Origin: Castellaniella sp036379515
GTDB taxonomy: Bacteria > Pseudomonadota > Gammaproteobacteria > Burkholderiales > Burkholderiaceae_B
Assembly: GCF_036379515.1 (NCBI RefSeq)
Contig: NZ_DASVGN010000002.1
Location: 1-64,000, forward strand
DNA length: 64,000 nt
Reading direction: 5' to 3'
The notes beneath the pieces were generated by a model that saw nothing but the letters and a program-made list of their open reading frames with translations, was not told the origin of the DNA and did not search any database. Shown here piece after piece: positions 1-9,144 of the stretch. The first letter of the stretch is position 1, and the number at the start of each line of letters is the position of its first letter. A program made the translations under genes and the position numbers.

Positions 1-390
<390 letters not shown>

Positions 391-622
391 ATCTCTGTTT
401 TGTGTACTTCCCATCTACCGAAGTAGAACGGGTCATACGTTCGCTATGCATCACTCAAAAAGAAAAAGACAAGTCTGACTAATCAAACCTTACTTCTTCA
501 TTTCTGTTCTATGTGAGCACTTGGTACAGCGTTGTGCCAGAACTTCCTGCACCCCACACCCCAAAGCGCCCACACTTATCGGCTGTTAAGTTTTTAAAGA
601 ACGTTTCGCTTTAAAAGCGAAG
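391..622 (-). promoter_or_regulatory. rrn leader with boxA-like antitermination site and a promoter-proximal hairpin
   Basis: This is the transcribed spacer between the probable rrn start site (~623) and the 16S 5' end. On the minus strand it begins with an almost perfect hairpin at 605-621 (TTCGCTTT and AAAGCGAA arms), then a boxA-like element GTTCTTTAAAAACTTAAC (about 585-602), which matches the NusB/S10 antitermination signal of rRNA operons. The rest of the leader contains no coding sequence that I can support. RNase III and RNase E/G processing of this segment is known for the family and is not shown by the sequence itself. Confidence 0.75.
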
Positions 623-629
623 AAGCGAG

Positions 630-658
630 ATTATGAAGTACTTTTAAAAGCTTGTCAA
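630..658 (-). promoter_or_regulatory. rrn operon sigma-70 promoter
   Basis: On the minus strand a perfect -35 TTGACA (653-658) is separated by exactly 17 bp from a -10 CATAAT (630-635), followed by a GC-rich discriminator CTCGC. Such a discriminator is typical of stringently controlled rRNA promoters. The predicted start site is near 623, about 230 nt upstream of the 16S 5' end. This is the strongest promoter-like sequence I saw in the window. Confidence 0.88.
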
Positions 659-860
659 GCGAGGAACCCAGAACTTAAATCCAGAACCCAAACCCGAAAA
701 ACCTGCACTTCACGTCTTGCTATCGAGCCAGAGATTAAAACACAAAAAACGTTTCATCGTCAAGCCAGACCCGGATTCTCACCGGCCCTTCCCTGCCCTG
801 AACCCCCCCACCATCGACTGGGCTAAACGCCTGCAAATCAATGACTTGGAGCTTCAAACC

Positions 861-888
861 ACCTGTTACCCTAGGGTTAACACCAGGT
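861..888. repeat. 28-bp imperfect palindrome between rfbC and the rrn promoter
   Basis: The sequence runs ACCTG, TTA, CCCTAGGG, TTAACACC, AGGT; the outer arms ACCTG/CAGGT and inner TTA-CCC/GGG-TAA pair around a central CCCTAGGG. It lies 22 bp beyond the rfbC stop codon. Read on the rfbC strand it could fold after the gene, but no T-run follows, so it is at best a weak terminator. It may instead be a protein-binding site. The remaining sequence between 660 and 910 shows nothing else I can name. Confidence 0.35.
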
Positions 889-910
889 GCCCTGCAGCGA
901 AGAGACCGAA

Positions 911-1468
911 CTATAGCACAGCTCTTTTATGACACGCAAGCCAGTCTTTCAAGCCTGGATATCGAGCATCTTTTTCAGACAAGACCGGGGACTGCACGGG
1001 CCAGTCAATATTCAACACCGGGCAATTCCAGGCAAGCCCGGATTCGTCCTGTGGATCGTAGTAGTCAGTGCACTTGTAGTGGAGGAGCGCCACCTCGCCC
1101 GTCACGCAAAACCCGTGGGCAAACCCTGGGGGGACCCAGAGCTGGCGACGATTCGTTTCAGAGAGGGCGACCCCTATGTGGCGACCGAAGGTCGCAGAGC
1201 CGGCCCGCAAATCGACGACGACGTCGTAAGCGCTCCCTTCGAGCACCTGGATGAGCTTGCCCTGTGGGCGCCTGAGCTGCAGGTGCAGACCCCGCAACAC
1301 GTCACGCCCCGACCGCGACACGTTGTCCTGAACAAACGGGAGTTCGATCGCAACCTGTTCGCGATAGCGCCGAGCACTGTAGGTTTCGAGGAAATCGCCC
1401 CGCGAATCCGCATGAACCCGGGGCTCTATGATTTTTACGCCTTCGAGCGCCGTGCCGACCACTCTCAC
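911..1468 (-). CDS. rfbC: dTDP-4-dehydrorhamnose 3,5-epimerase
   Basis: This 185-residue cytosolic enzyme epimerises dTDP-4-keto-6-deoxyglucose, the third step of dTDP-L-rhamnose synthesis for LPS or other surface sugars. The length is standard for RmlC. The cupin hallmark is seen: DSRG (21-24), LRGLH (58-62) with the catalytic His62, and HYKCTDYY (130-137) with the conserved Tyr. The start is GTG at 1468, chosen because AAGGAGG lies 6-7 bases upstream. It diverges from rng and is co-directional with the rrn operon. The partners rfbB and rfbD are 20 kb away and rfbA is not in the window, so the pathway is split. Confidence 0.95.
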   Translation of the reverse strand: MRVVGTALEGVKIIEPRVHADSRGDFLETYSARRYREQVAIELPFVQDNVSRSGRDVLRGLHLQLRRPQGKLIQVLEGSAYDVVVDLRAGSATFGRHIGVALSETNRRQLWVPPGFAHGFCVTGEVALLHYKCTDYYDPQDESGLAWNCPVLNIDWPVQSPVLSEKDARYPGLKDWLACHKRAVL

Positions 1469-1565
1469 CCAGAACCTCCTTCATGGTTTCGCCGGATTGG
1501 CTTGCCACCGACTGCCGAGTCAAAGCGAACGATGCAGCCGCGCGACCCTGCGGGCACGCGGCGCC

Positions 1566-1593
1566 CTGACCGCAGCGCTGTGGCGAGTATAGT
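1566..1593 (+). promoter_or_regulatory. candidate promoter of rng
   Basis: CTGACC (1566-1571) and TATAGT (1588-1593) are spaced by 16 bp and lie 35 bp upstream of the rng ATG. The -10 matches the consensus at five of six positions; the -35 is fair. It sits in the 159-bp divergent gap shared with rfbC. Confidence 0.45.
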
Positions 1594-1627
1594 GGAGCCG
1601 GTTCATCCATGGTTACAGGTCTGCCTC

Positions 1628-3103
1628 ATGTCCGCCGCCGAAAACATCCTGATCAACCAGACGCCTTTTGAGACTCGTGTCGCGCTGACGTCTCAGGGTA
1701 TCGTCCAGGAGCTGCACATTGAGCGCAACATCCAGCGTGGGTTCGTCGGCAATCTCTACCTGGGGCGTGTCGCGAGGGTCTTGCCCGGGATGCAAAGCGC
1801 CTTCGTCGATATCGGGCTCGAAAGAGCCGCATTCATCCATGTGGCTGATCTGCGTGAGAACCGCCACACGCGCACCACTGCCGAACACCTGGCCGCCACG
1901 CCCATCGAGAAGCTGCTGTTCGAAGGGCAGCCCCTGCTCGTGCAAGTCATCAAGGACCCCATCAACACCAAGGGTGCCCGAGTCTCCACCCACATCAGCA
2001 TCGCCGGCCGCATGCTGGTGTATCTGCCCCACGAGCCACACATCGGGGTATCCCAGCGCATCAGCGACGAAGCCGAGCGGGACGCGCTGCGCGAACGGGT
2101 ACAGGCCCTGAGACCGGAAGGGGAGCCAGGGGGCTTCATCGTGCGCACCCAGGCCGAAGGGGCGAGCGACGATGAGCTCGCCGCCGACATCAGCTACCTG
2201 CGCACGCTCTGGGGCAACATCCAGGCCCGCACCAAGCAATCGTCCGTCCCCGCCCCCGTCTACGTCGACCTGACCTTGGCTCAACGCGTCTTGCGTGACA
2301 TGGTGACACCCGAAGTCGGCTCCATCGAAGTCGATTCGCGCGCCATGACCCAAGAACTGCTTGAATGGGCGGGGCACTACACCCCGTCGGTGGTCGATCG
2401 AATCCACCACTACAGCGGCAACCGGCCCCTATTCGACACGGCCAACGTCGAGCAGGAGATCGCACAGGCTCTTTCACGTCGGGTGGAATTAAAATCGGGG
2501 GGCTATCTCATCATCGATCAGACGGAAGCGCTGACGACGGTGGATGTCAACACGGGTGGCTACGTGGGTGGCCGAAATTTCGACGACACAATATTCAAGA
2601 CCAATCTGGAAGCAGCCGTCGCCATTGCTCGCCAGCTGCGTCTGCGCAACCTTGGGGGCATCATCGTGCTGGATTTCATCGACATGGATGATCCGGCACA
2701 TCAGGCCTCGGTGCTCGCGGAGCTCAACAAGGCCCTGTCAGCGGATCGCACACGTGTCACGGTCAGCAATTTCAGTCAGCTCGGCTTGGTCGAGATGACT
2801 CGAAAGCGCACCCGGGATTCGTTGGCGCACCAACTGTGCGAACCGTGCCCAACCTGCCAGTCGCGCGGCACGATTCGTACCGCACGCACCCTGTGTTATG
2901 AGATTCTGCGCGAGATTCTGCGCGAGGCACGCCAATTCGATCCACAAGAATTCCGCATCGTGGCTTCACAGTCAGTGGTGGATTTATTTTTGGAAGAAGA
3001 AAGCCAGCACCTGGCCATGCTGGGCGATTTCGTGGGCAAGCCGATTTCTCTCACGGTCGAAGCCGGATACAGCCAGGAGCAATACGACCTGGTGCTGCTG
3101 TGA
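1628..3103 (+). CDS. rng: ribonuclease G
   Basis: This 491-residue endoribonuclease of the RNase E/G family has the usual length of RNase G. It shows an N-terminal S1-like RNA-binding region (GNLYLGRVARVLPGMQSAFV, about 38-57), catalytic metal-binding acidic segments VDVNTG and LDFIDMDD, and the Zn-link CEPCPTC that holds the dimer. RNase G trims the 16S rRNA 5' end and degrades some mRNAs. The reading frame stays open far upstream, but similarity to the family begins at ATG 1628, so that start was chosen. It lacks the long C-terminal scaffold of RNase E. It converges on the lipoprotein gene at 3115. Confidence 0.95.
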   Translation: MSAAENILINQTPFETRVALTSQGIVQELHIERNIQRGFVGNLYLGRVARVLPGMQSAFVDIGLERAAFIHVADLRENRHTRTTAEHLAATPIEKLLFEGQPLLVQVIKDPINTKGARVSTHISIAGRMLVYLPHEPHIGVSQRISDEAERDALRERVQALRPEGEPGGFIVRTQAEGASDDELAADISYLRTLWGNIQARTKQSSVPAPVYVDLTLAQRVLRDMVTPEVGSIEVDSRAMTQELLEWAGHYTPSVVDRIHHYSGNRPLFDTANVEQEIAQALSRRVELKSGGYLIIDQTEALTTVDVNTGGYVGGRNFDDTIFKTNLEAAVAIARQLRLRNLGGIIVLDFIDMDDPAHQASVLAELNKALSADRTRVTVSNFSQLGLVEMTRKRTRDSLAHQLCEPCPTCQSRGTIRTARTLCYEILREILREARQFDPQEFRIVASQSVVDLFLEEESQHLAMLGDFVGKPISLTVEAGYSQEQYDLVLL

Positions 3104-3114
3104 CCGCTGACCCG

Positions 3115-3546
3115 TCAAAGATCCATTTTGTTTTCCCAGCTGTTGTCGACGCCGCATGAATCGGGCTTCATGATGGCCGTGAGCATCTTGTGCACCCGCT
3201 CCATCTGCCCCGGGCGATAGCTGTAGGCCTTGACGTCCACCGTGCGGTTCTGCAGCAACACGAGATGCAAAACGACACTTTTATCCCATCCGTCACCCGG
3301 CTGGGGTCGATACACGACATCGGCGTAAGAAGACTCGCGCGGCTCCATCTGGAAGACATACGTCTGATGGCACACCGCAGCGTGACGAAAAAGGTTTTGC
3401 TGAACAGCCGCAAAGTCCACTGGCAAGCGGCTGCGCTCAGTCACCTCGTATTGCGAGGTCTCCAGCTGATTAAGGGTGAGCCCCTGAGGCTGGTTTGCGC
3501 AGGAACACAAGGCAGCCAACGAGGCCAGTGCATACAGTGCTTTCAT
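3115..3546 (-). CDS. small putative outer-membrane lipoprotein of unknown function
   Basis: This 143-residue protein has a short hydrophobic signal (MKALYALASLAALCSC) ending in a lipobox-like L-C-S-C, so Cys16 would be the lipidated residue. The position before the Ser is Cys, which is not canonical. The mature part has two further cysteines (CHQT and DSCG) that could form a disulfide. I do not recognise a domain. It starts 16 bp after the msbA stop on the same strand and is probably co-transcribed with it, which would fit an envelope role, but that is inference only. Confidence 0.72.
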   Translation of the reverse strand: MKALYALASLAALCSCANQPQGLTLNQLETSQYEVTERSRLPVDFAAVQQNLFRHAAVCHQTYVFQMEPRESSYADVVYRPQPGDGWDKSVVLHLVLLQNRTVDVKAYSYRPGQMERVHKMLTAIMKPDSCGVDNSWENKMDL

Positions 3547-3562
3547 CGCACACTCCAAAGAA

Positions 3563-5338
3563 TCAGTCCGGGTCCTGAAACTGCAGGCGATACAAGGTGG
3601 CATACACACCACTGAGGGCCAGAAGCTCGGAATGAGTGCCGGTCTCGACCACTCGCCCGGCATCCAGGACCACGATACGGTCAGCCTTCTGGACCGTGCT
3701 CAGCCGGTGTGCAATCACCAGCGTGGTTCGGCCTACCATAAGCCGGTCAAGCGAGGCTTGCACCTGACGCTCGGATTCATTATCCAGCGCCGAAGTGGCT
3801 TCATCCAGAATCAGGATGGGCGCATCCTTGATGAGCGCACGCGCAATGGCCAGCCTCTGGCGCTGGCCGCCCGACAAAGTGTTGGCGTTGTTGCCCACCT
3901 GGGTATCCAGGCCATCCGGAAGGCCATCCACAAAATCCAGCAGGCTCGCCGCCTCGAGAGCAGCTCGTACGCGATCGCGAGGAACATCGCCTTGAACCCC
4001 GTAGGCCACGTTTTCGGCAATCGTGCCCTCGAACATCACCACGTCCTGGCTGACCAGCGATAACTGAGAGCGCAGGCTGTGGAGTTGCAGCTCCCGCACG
4101 TCGATGCCGTCGACGAGCACCTGCCCTTCGGTCGGCGCGATGAAACGTGGCAGCATATTGACCAACGTTGTCTTGCCACTGCCTGATCGTCCCACCAGGG
4201 CAACTGTTTGCCCCGCTTTCACTGTGAGCGACACGGAATTCAGCGCATTGGCTGCGCCTTGCGCAAACACATGCGTGACATCACGAAACTCGACATCACC
4301 GCGCAAACGGCCAGTGACGACACGCGTACCTGTGTCCGTTTCAGTGGGTTCATCGATGAGGGTAAACACGCTTTCAGCAGAGATCAGCATACGCTGTGTG
4401 GACCCGGCGATATTGGTCAAGCGCTTGAGCGGATCAAAAATTTGCCCCAAGGCGGCCATGAAGGCAGCAAAGCTGCCGACCGTGAGCCCCTGATGATTGG
4501 CCTGATAGAGCGCGACGGCCACGACCGCCGCCACCGACAGCGCCACGAAGAACTGCGAGATGGGTGACATTGCCGAATCGGCACTGGCCGCTCGCATCGC
4601 AAAGCGGCGCAAGCGCCCATTGACATAGCCGAAGCGTTCGCGCTCCCGGGCATAGCCATCGAACAGCTTGATTACCCGCTGCCCCGCAATGCCCTCGGAC
4701 ACCACGCGGGTAAGCTCGGCGTTCATGTTGATGGTGTCCCGATTGATACGCCGCAGACGGCGCACGAAATAGCGCCCGGTCAGGACGGAAAGTGGCAGCA
4801 TGATGAGTACGATGAGCGTCAGCTGCCAGGACATGTAAAGCAGCACGGCAAGCAGTGCCACGACGGTCAAGGATTCGCGCACGATGACGCGAATGACTTC
4901 GGTGGACAGGCCGCTGACGGTACCCGCGTCGATGGTGAAGCGGTTCAGCAGGCGTCCGCGGTCGCCCTTTCGAAAGGTTTCATCTGCCATGCCCAAGAGG
5001 CGCTCGAACATGTCGCGGCGCAGGCCGAGCAGCATGTTGTTCGCCACCCAGGACATGAGATAGGTACCCCCAAAGGTACACACCCCACGCAGCAGCATGA
5101 GGCCTATGACTGCGAGTGGAATTGACCAGACATACGAAGGGTCAGCCCCGGTAAAGCCTTCGTCGAGCAAGGGCTTCATGATGACCGCCAGCAAGGGTTG
5201 CGTGGCAGAGGCAATGCTCAAGAGCAGCAGCGACAGCAGGCCTACCTTCCAGTCCTTGCCCAGGCGACGATAAATCTGTCGCCAAAGGTCCAGACGTACA
5301 GGTCGGCTATCGACCGGGGGACTCGTGGGGGTCATCAA
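3563..5338 (-). CDS. msbA: lipid A export ABC transporter, permease-ATPase fusion
   Basis: This 591-residue half-transporter flips lipid A-core from the inner to the outer leaflet of the inner membrane. It has an N-terminal six-helix transmembrane domain (about 30-320) and a C-terminal ATPase domain with Walker A GRSGSGKTT, the Q-loop LVSQD, signature LSGGQRQR, Walker B ILILDEATSALD and the switch His in IAHRLS. The length agrees with MsbA. The start is ATG at 5338. It diverges from the GT9 gene by 85 bp and is followed by the small lipoprotein gene. The location beside LPS core genes supports MsbA over a generic exporter. Confidence 0.94.
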   Translation of the reverse strand: MMTPTSPPVDSRPVRLDLWRQIYRRLGKDWKVGLLSLLLLSIASATQPLLAVIMKPLLDEGFTGADPSYVWSIPLAVIGLMLLRGVCTFGGTYLMSWVANNMLLGLRRDMFERLLGMADETFRKGDRGRLLNRFTIDAGTVSGLSTEVIRVIVRESLTVVALLAVLLYMSWQLTLIVLIMLPLSVLTGRYFVRRLRRINRDTINMNAELTRVVSEGIAGQRVIKLFDGYARERERFGYVNGRLRRFAMRAASADSAMSPISQFFVALSVAAVVAVALYQANHQGLTVGSFAAFMAALGQIFDPLKRLTNIAGSTQRMLISAESVFTLIDEPTETDTGTRVVTGRLRGDVEFRDVTHVFAQGAANALNSVSLTVKAGQTVALVGRSGSGKTTLVNMLPRFIAPTEGQVLVDGIDVRELQLHSLRSQLSLVSQDVVMFEGTIAENVAYGVQGDVPRDRVRAALEAASLLDFVDGLPDGLDTQVGNNANTLSGGQRQRLAIARALIKDAPILILDEATSALDNESERQVQASLDRLMVGRTTLVIAHRLSTVQKADRIVVLDAGRVVETGTHSELLALSGVYATLYRLQFQDPD

Positions 5339-5423
5339 CGAGGTGCTCTCTTATATACTTGTAAACCACGCATTTTAGCGTGCCGGGCACACAAGCCGGG
5401 TACGCTTTGTCGGAGCCTGCGCG

Positions 5424-6404
5424 TTGACGTCATCCCTCCCCAGCCCAGCCTTGTACATTCGCCTCCCCAATTGGGTGGGCGACGTCTGCATGAGCCTGCC
5501 CAGCCTGGAGGCCGCGCTGGCGACCGGCAGCCCGGTGACGGTCTGTGCGCGCCCTTGGGCCGAAGATCTGCTCGCTGCGTACCCGCTGGCGGGCTTCATC
5601 CCCATGACAGGGCGCTGGCGTCGCGACCGCGCTGCCGTGCACGCTGCGAGGCGGGCGGCGGGCCACCGACAAGCACGAGGGCTGCTGCTACCCGACTCTT
5701 TATCCAGCGCGCTGGTATTCCGCTTTGCAGGCCTGCCTTGTGCGGGCTACCGCGACGACGGCCGCAGCCCACTGCTGCGTTGGCCTTGCCGCAAGCCACA
5801 CGAGCCCATGCACGCCGTCCAATCCTGGTTCCACCTCACGCGATTCGCCCTTTCGGCCTGGCGCCTGCCCCTCCCCGAGGCCACCCCGCCTACAGAACTG
5901 TCCTGGCGCGCAAACCCCGTCCACGAATCGCTTGCACAACACGCCATGGCGCAGGCGGAGCTCACCCCCGGACAGTTCGTGCTGATTGCACCCACTGCGA
6001 CCGGGCTGCACCACGGACGCATCAAAGTCTGGGACGGTTTTGACACACTGACGAGGTCGTTGCAAACTGCAGGCTACAAGGTCGTGATGGCGCCACCACC
6101 GGCAGAACGTGTCGCGGCACAGCGCACAGCGCCTACGGCGCAATTGCTTGAACCACTCACCTTGGGCGCATTCGCGCAGCTTGCACATCACGCGGCTGTC
6201 GTCGTGTGCAATGATTCAGGTGTCTCACACTTGGCGGCCGCCGCCTGCGCGTCCCAGATCACGCTCTTTGGCGTCACTGAAGCAAGTCGAACGGGCCCCT
6301 GGTCGAATCAAGCCCTTCGACTCGGCAACATGAACCGCTGGCCGTCAGGACCTGAGGTCCTCGCCGCCACGCTGACCCAACTCCATACCATCCATCCCGC
6401 ATGA
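5424..6404 (+). CDS. GT9 family glycosyltransferase, heptosyltransferase II-like
   Basis: This 326-residue protein belongs to glycosyltransferase family 9, the ADP-heptose:LPS heptosyltransferases. It begins with the typical IRLPNWVGDVCMSLPSLEAA stretch of WaaF-type enzymes and has the C-terminal donor-site segment CNDSGVSHLAAAA. It would add heptose to the LPS inner core at the cytosolic face. The start is TTG at 5424, preceded by GGAG at 5412-5415; the family motif lies too close to the N-terminus for a later ATG. It overlaps the next gene by four bases. Whether it is WaaF itself or a paralogue (WaaC, RfaQ-type) cannot be settled here, so no symbol is given. Confidence 0.88.
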   Translation: MTSSLPSPALYIRLPNWVGDVCMSLPSLEAALATGSPVTVCARPWAEDLLAAYPLAGFIPMTGRWRRDRAAVHAARRAAGHRQARGLLLPDSLSSALVFRFAGLPCAGYRDDGRSPLLRWPCRKPHEPMHAVQSWFHLTRFALSAWRLPLPEATPPTELSWRANPVHESLAQHAMAQAELTPGQFVLIAPTATGLHHGRIKVWDGFDTLTRSLQTAGYKVVMAPPPAERVAAQRTAPTAQLLEPLTLGAFAQLAHHAAVVVCNDSGVSHLAAAACASQITLFGVTEASRTGPWSNQALRLGNMNRWPSGPEVLAATLTQLHTIHPA

Positions 6405-7165
6405 GTTTCACCGAATTTCTCGCCAATCTGATCATCCCGCTCAACCTGTCGGTCACACTGCTGGTCGTAGCGACGCTGCTGCTCATCGTGCGCTGGCGCA
6501 AGACGGCCAGCCTGCTGGTGGCCCTTGCAATCGCCTGGATCACGTTCTGGTCGGTTCCATCATCATCGCTGTGGGCGGGGGGCATGCTCGAACAGCGATA
6601 CCCGCACCAGGCAGCCGATGCACTCCCCGTCTCTCAAGCCATCGTCGTTCTGGGCGGCAATACGCTGGGCGGACGTCGCAACTGGTTCGAACCCTACAAC
6701 GGCAAAACCGCCATTCTCAGAACCGACACGGCAGCCCAGCTCTATCACGCGGGGCGCGCACCACTCATCATCGTTTCGGGTGCTGCCCTGGATGGTGGTC
6801 GCAGCGAGGCCTCGGCCATGGCGGCAGCATTGGAGCACAACGGGGTGCCCAGCACCGACATCGTCGAAGAGAACCACAGCCTGACCACTCACCAGAACGC
6901 CTTCTACACTGCGCAGATTCTGCGCAAACGCGGCATTACCCATTTTTTGCTGGTGACGTCTGCGCTGCACATGCCGCGCGCAATGGCGAGTTTTCAAGGG
7001 CAAGGGTTGAGCCCCACGGCCGCTGCGTCTCCGCCGCAGATCGTGGTCCCCGACGAACCCGATTTCTCGTTCTGGCTACCCGACCTTCATACGCTCAACG
7101 CCAGCCGTTCGATCGTCAAGGAATACCTGGGAATGCTGGTGTACTGGGTACGCGGCTGGGCCTGA
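6401..7165 (+). CDS. YdcF/ElyC-type DUF218 membrane protein
   Basis: This 254-residue protein has two hydrophobic segments near the N-terminus (about 8-30 and 36-60) followed by a DUF218 domain beginning AIVVLGGNTLGG. Conserved pieces include IVSGAALDGGRSEA and the later HLLVTSALHMPRAM-like segment with a conserved Ser-x-x-H-x-x-R. E. coli ElyC, of the same family, affects envelope polysaccharide precursor use; the biochemical reaction is unclear. The start ATG overlaps the GT9 stop (ATGA), so the two are translationally coupled and probably act in the same envelope pathway. It converges on the core glycosyltransferase cluster. Confidence 0.85.
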   Translation: MSFTEFLANLIIPLNLSVTLLVVATLLLIVRWRKTASLLVALAIAWITFWSVPSSSLWAGGMLEQRYPHQAADALPVSQAIVVLGGNTLGGRRNWFEPYNGKTAILRTDTAAQLYHAGRAPLIIVSGAALDGGRSEASAMAAALEHNGVPSTDIVEENHSLTTHQNAFYTAQILRKRGITHFLLVTSALHMPRAMASFQGQGLSPTAAASPPQIVVPDEPDFSFWLPDLHTLNASRSIVKEYLGMLVYWVRGWA

Positions 7166-7184
7166 AAACCACCACGCGCAAGGA

Positions 7185-8333
7185 TCACATGCGTTCGCGC
7201 AGGATTTCCCGATAAAGATTCAGATACTGCCTGGCCACTTCCGGCCAGGCATGGCGCGCCAGCACCTGGCCAGCGCCTGCCTCGAGCCTCTGGCGCAGCC
7301 CGGCATCGGTTCGCAGCTGCAGCACAGCCTGCACCAGCTCGTCCACGCGTTCCGGATGGCTCAACACCAGGGCGCTCGTGCCAGCCTGCACGTACTGTGC
7401 AAAACCACACCACGGCATTGGGCTGAGGACGACCGGCAGACCAAATGACATAGCCTCCAAAGGGGCCATGCCAAAGCTGTCGTTGAGAGTCGGGTGAACG
7501 AAGACATCGGCCGCTTGATAGTACGGTGCCACACGCGAGGTCTCGGCTTCGAGGTGAACCCGCCGCCTCACCTCGGGCGAGCTGCGGCCCACACACTCTC
7601 GAGACGCCGCATTGGCGCCCACCACGAGCAGATGCACCTCTGCAGGCAACTGCTCCAGCGCCTTCAAGACGGTGGGAAGACCTTTTCGCATCGGGTTGCG
7701 AGCCACCATCAGGCACAGGGTCGCACCCTGGGGCACACCCAGCCTGGATCTGAGTGCCTCACGTTCCCCAGGGTCGCCCAACTCAGCCAAAGAGACTCCT
7801 GGCGGAATCACAGGGACTTTTGCCAGCAGGGGCCCATAGGCCTGCGCCAGCTGATGCGCAATGAGGTCCGACACGGCGACCACCCTATGGGCAGGCCGGG
7901 TCTCCACCCTGAGCGCCTCCAGCCGAAGATAGGTGCGTACACGAAGGCTCAGGCGAGAAAGGCTGCGCTTGAAGTGAGGCATAGGCTGCACGCGCCACCG
8001 AAAACGCACGGGCGTGACATGAATGACTTCCACGTCGCCACACCAGCCGTTCATATGGGAATGCACGATGTCGAACCTTGCGTGAGTAGCTCGCGCTGCG
8101 CGACGCGCAAACAGCCATACGCGGACCCAACTTGGCCAGCGTGTGCTGACGCCAATCGGTCGGTACGGCAACTTGAGTTCGCAGGCGGGATCGTAGTCTC
8201 GTGCAAACACCGTCACCTGATGCCCGGCCGCCACCAGCTCGCGCATCAGCGAAACGCCATAGGCTTCGGCCCCCCCAAAGCGTGAGCCGAAGCGGTCTAC
8301 GACGAAGGCGATCGAGAGGGACGAATCAGTCAT
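7185..8333 (-). CDS. GT4 family glycosyltransferase (probable LPS core)
   Basis: This 382-residue GT-B enzyme has an N-terminal acceptor domain (FGGAEAYGVSLMRELVAAGH) and a C-terminal nucleotide-sugar domain with HPTLNDSFGMAPLEAMSFG. The usual E-x7-E motif is here D-x7-E (Asp in place of the first Glu), a conservative variant. It is the last gene of the minus-strand run from hrpA and dnaE, and its start overlaps the stop of the upstream deacetylase gene by eight bases. It most likely adds a sugar to the LPS core oligosaccharide in the cytosol. Donor and linkage cannot be read from the sequence. Confidence 0.87.
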   Translation of the reverse strand: MTDSSLSIAFVVDRFGSRFGGAEAYGVSLMRELVAAGHQVTVFARDYDPACELKLPYRPIGVSTRWPSWVRVWLFARRAARATHARFDIVHSHMNGWCGDVEVIHVTPVRFRWRVQPMPHFKRSLSRLSLRVRTYLRLEALRVETRPAHRVVAVSDLIAHQLAQAYGPLLAKVPVIPPGVSLAELGDPGEREALRSRLGVPQGATLCLMVARNPMRKGLPTVLKALEQLPAEVHLLVVGANAASRECVGRSSPEVRRRVHLEAETSRVAPYYQAADVFVHPTLNDSFGMAPLEAMSFGLPVVLSPMPWCGFAQYVQAGTSALVLSHPERVDELVQAVLQLRTDAGLRQRLEAGAGQVLARHAWPEVARQYLNLYREILRERM

Positions 8334-9072
8334 GCGAGGCCACCGACTCGCGCTGAATCCGGCGGCGGTCTTCGAGCGAGGTCAGGCACTTTTGCAGGAA
8401 CCGCAGGATATTCGTCGTACGCACGACAGCGATGCGGGGCAGGCCCATCAGATCGTCGCCAGGGCGCGCAAGCCCGCCCGATGTCGTCGTCGCGTTGCTG
8501 TAACCGGCAGCTCGCACCTGATCACGTAGCGCGAGCGATTCCTTGCCATAGGGGTAGCAGAACGATTCGACAGGGGCGCCGAGAATCTGTTGCAAGGCAT
8601 CGCGTGAATGCCGAATCTCGTTGGCCGCAAGCTCAGGCGACAAAGCGGGCAGCACAGGATGATTGAGCGTGTGGGAACCCACCTCTTGCCCTGCCTGCGC
8701 CCACGCCCGCAACTCGGATTCGGCCATCAGATCAGCATGAGGCACACCCTCGGCATAATCCCAGACATTGCCGCCCCCCAATTGCCGGACCACGAAATAG
8801 TTGGTGGCCGTAAAGTCCACTGCCTGCAAGATCGGAAGTGCATTTTCGAGCACGTTGCGATAGCCGTCATCAAAAGTGATCCCGATGACCTTGCCGTGCC
8901 GCTCGCCCCGCACATAGGGAAGAAGTTCACGCATCGACAGGCCGCGGTAGCCCAGACGCCGCAGCCAGGTCATCTGGCGACGAAATGCAGCTGGATGGAC
9001 GGTGAGCCCGCGATAGGGACTGCCCCGAGGAGACGGCTCCCCAATCTGGTGATACATGAGGATGGGAATCAT
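8326..9072 (-). CDS. polysaccharide deacetylase family protein (first of two in the LPS cluster)
   Basis: This 248-residue NodB-fold protein removes acetyl groups from N-acetylated sugars. The motifs are intact: TFDDGY with the metal-binding Asp pair, HTLNHP for the metal-binding histidines, and FCYPYG. No signal peptide is seen, so it probably acts in the cytosol on a lipid-linked or core saccharide. The start is ATG at 9072, where family similarity (IPILMYHQIG) begins, although the frame is open to 9123; no clear ribosome-binding site precedes it. It lies between two glycosyltransferase genes. Bordetella core-LPS assembly is known to need a deacetylase of this type. Confidence 0.87.
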   Translation of the reverse strand: MIPILMYHQIGEPSPRGSPYRGLTVHPAAFRRQMTWLRRLGYRGLSMRELLPYVRGERHGKVIGITFDDGYRNVLENALPILQAVDFTATNYFVVRQLGGGNVWDYAEGVPHADLMAESELRAWAQAGQEVGSHTLNHPVLPALSPELAANEIRHSRDALQQILGAPVESFCYPYGKESLALRDQVRAAGYSNATTTSGGLARPGDDLMGLPRIAVVRTTNILRFLQKCLTSLEDRRRIQRESVASHD

Positions 9073-9144
9073 GGCGAAATTATAGGGGACGACTACGACA
9101 CGCAGGCGACCGACCGGTTGCACACGCCTGGCCAGAACCCAGAG

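Noticed and set aside
861..888. Reading the palindrome as a Rho-independent terminator for rfbC
   Set aside because: No T-run follows on either strand and the stem is interrupted, so it is listed only as a repeat.
929..1627. Long open extension upstream of rng giving a 724-residue protein
   Set aside because: The extra 233 residues have no family resemblance, overlap rfbC on the other strand and precede the S1-like start of RNase G; ATG 1628 fits the family length.
9073..9123. Upstream extension of the deacetylase at 8326 to 9123
   Set aside because: The added 17 residues do not match the family, which begins at the IPILMYH segment.
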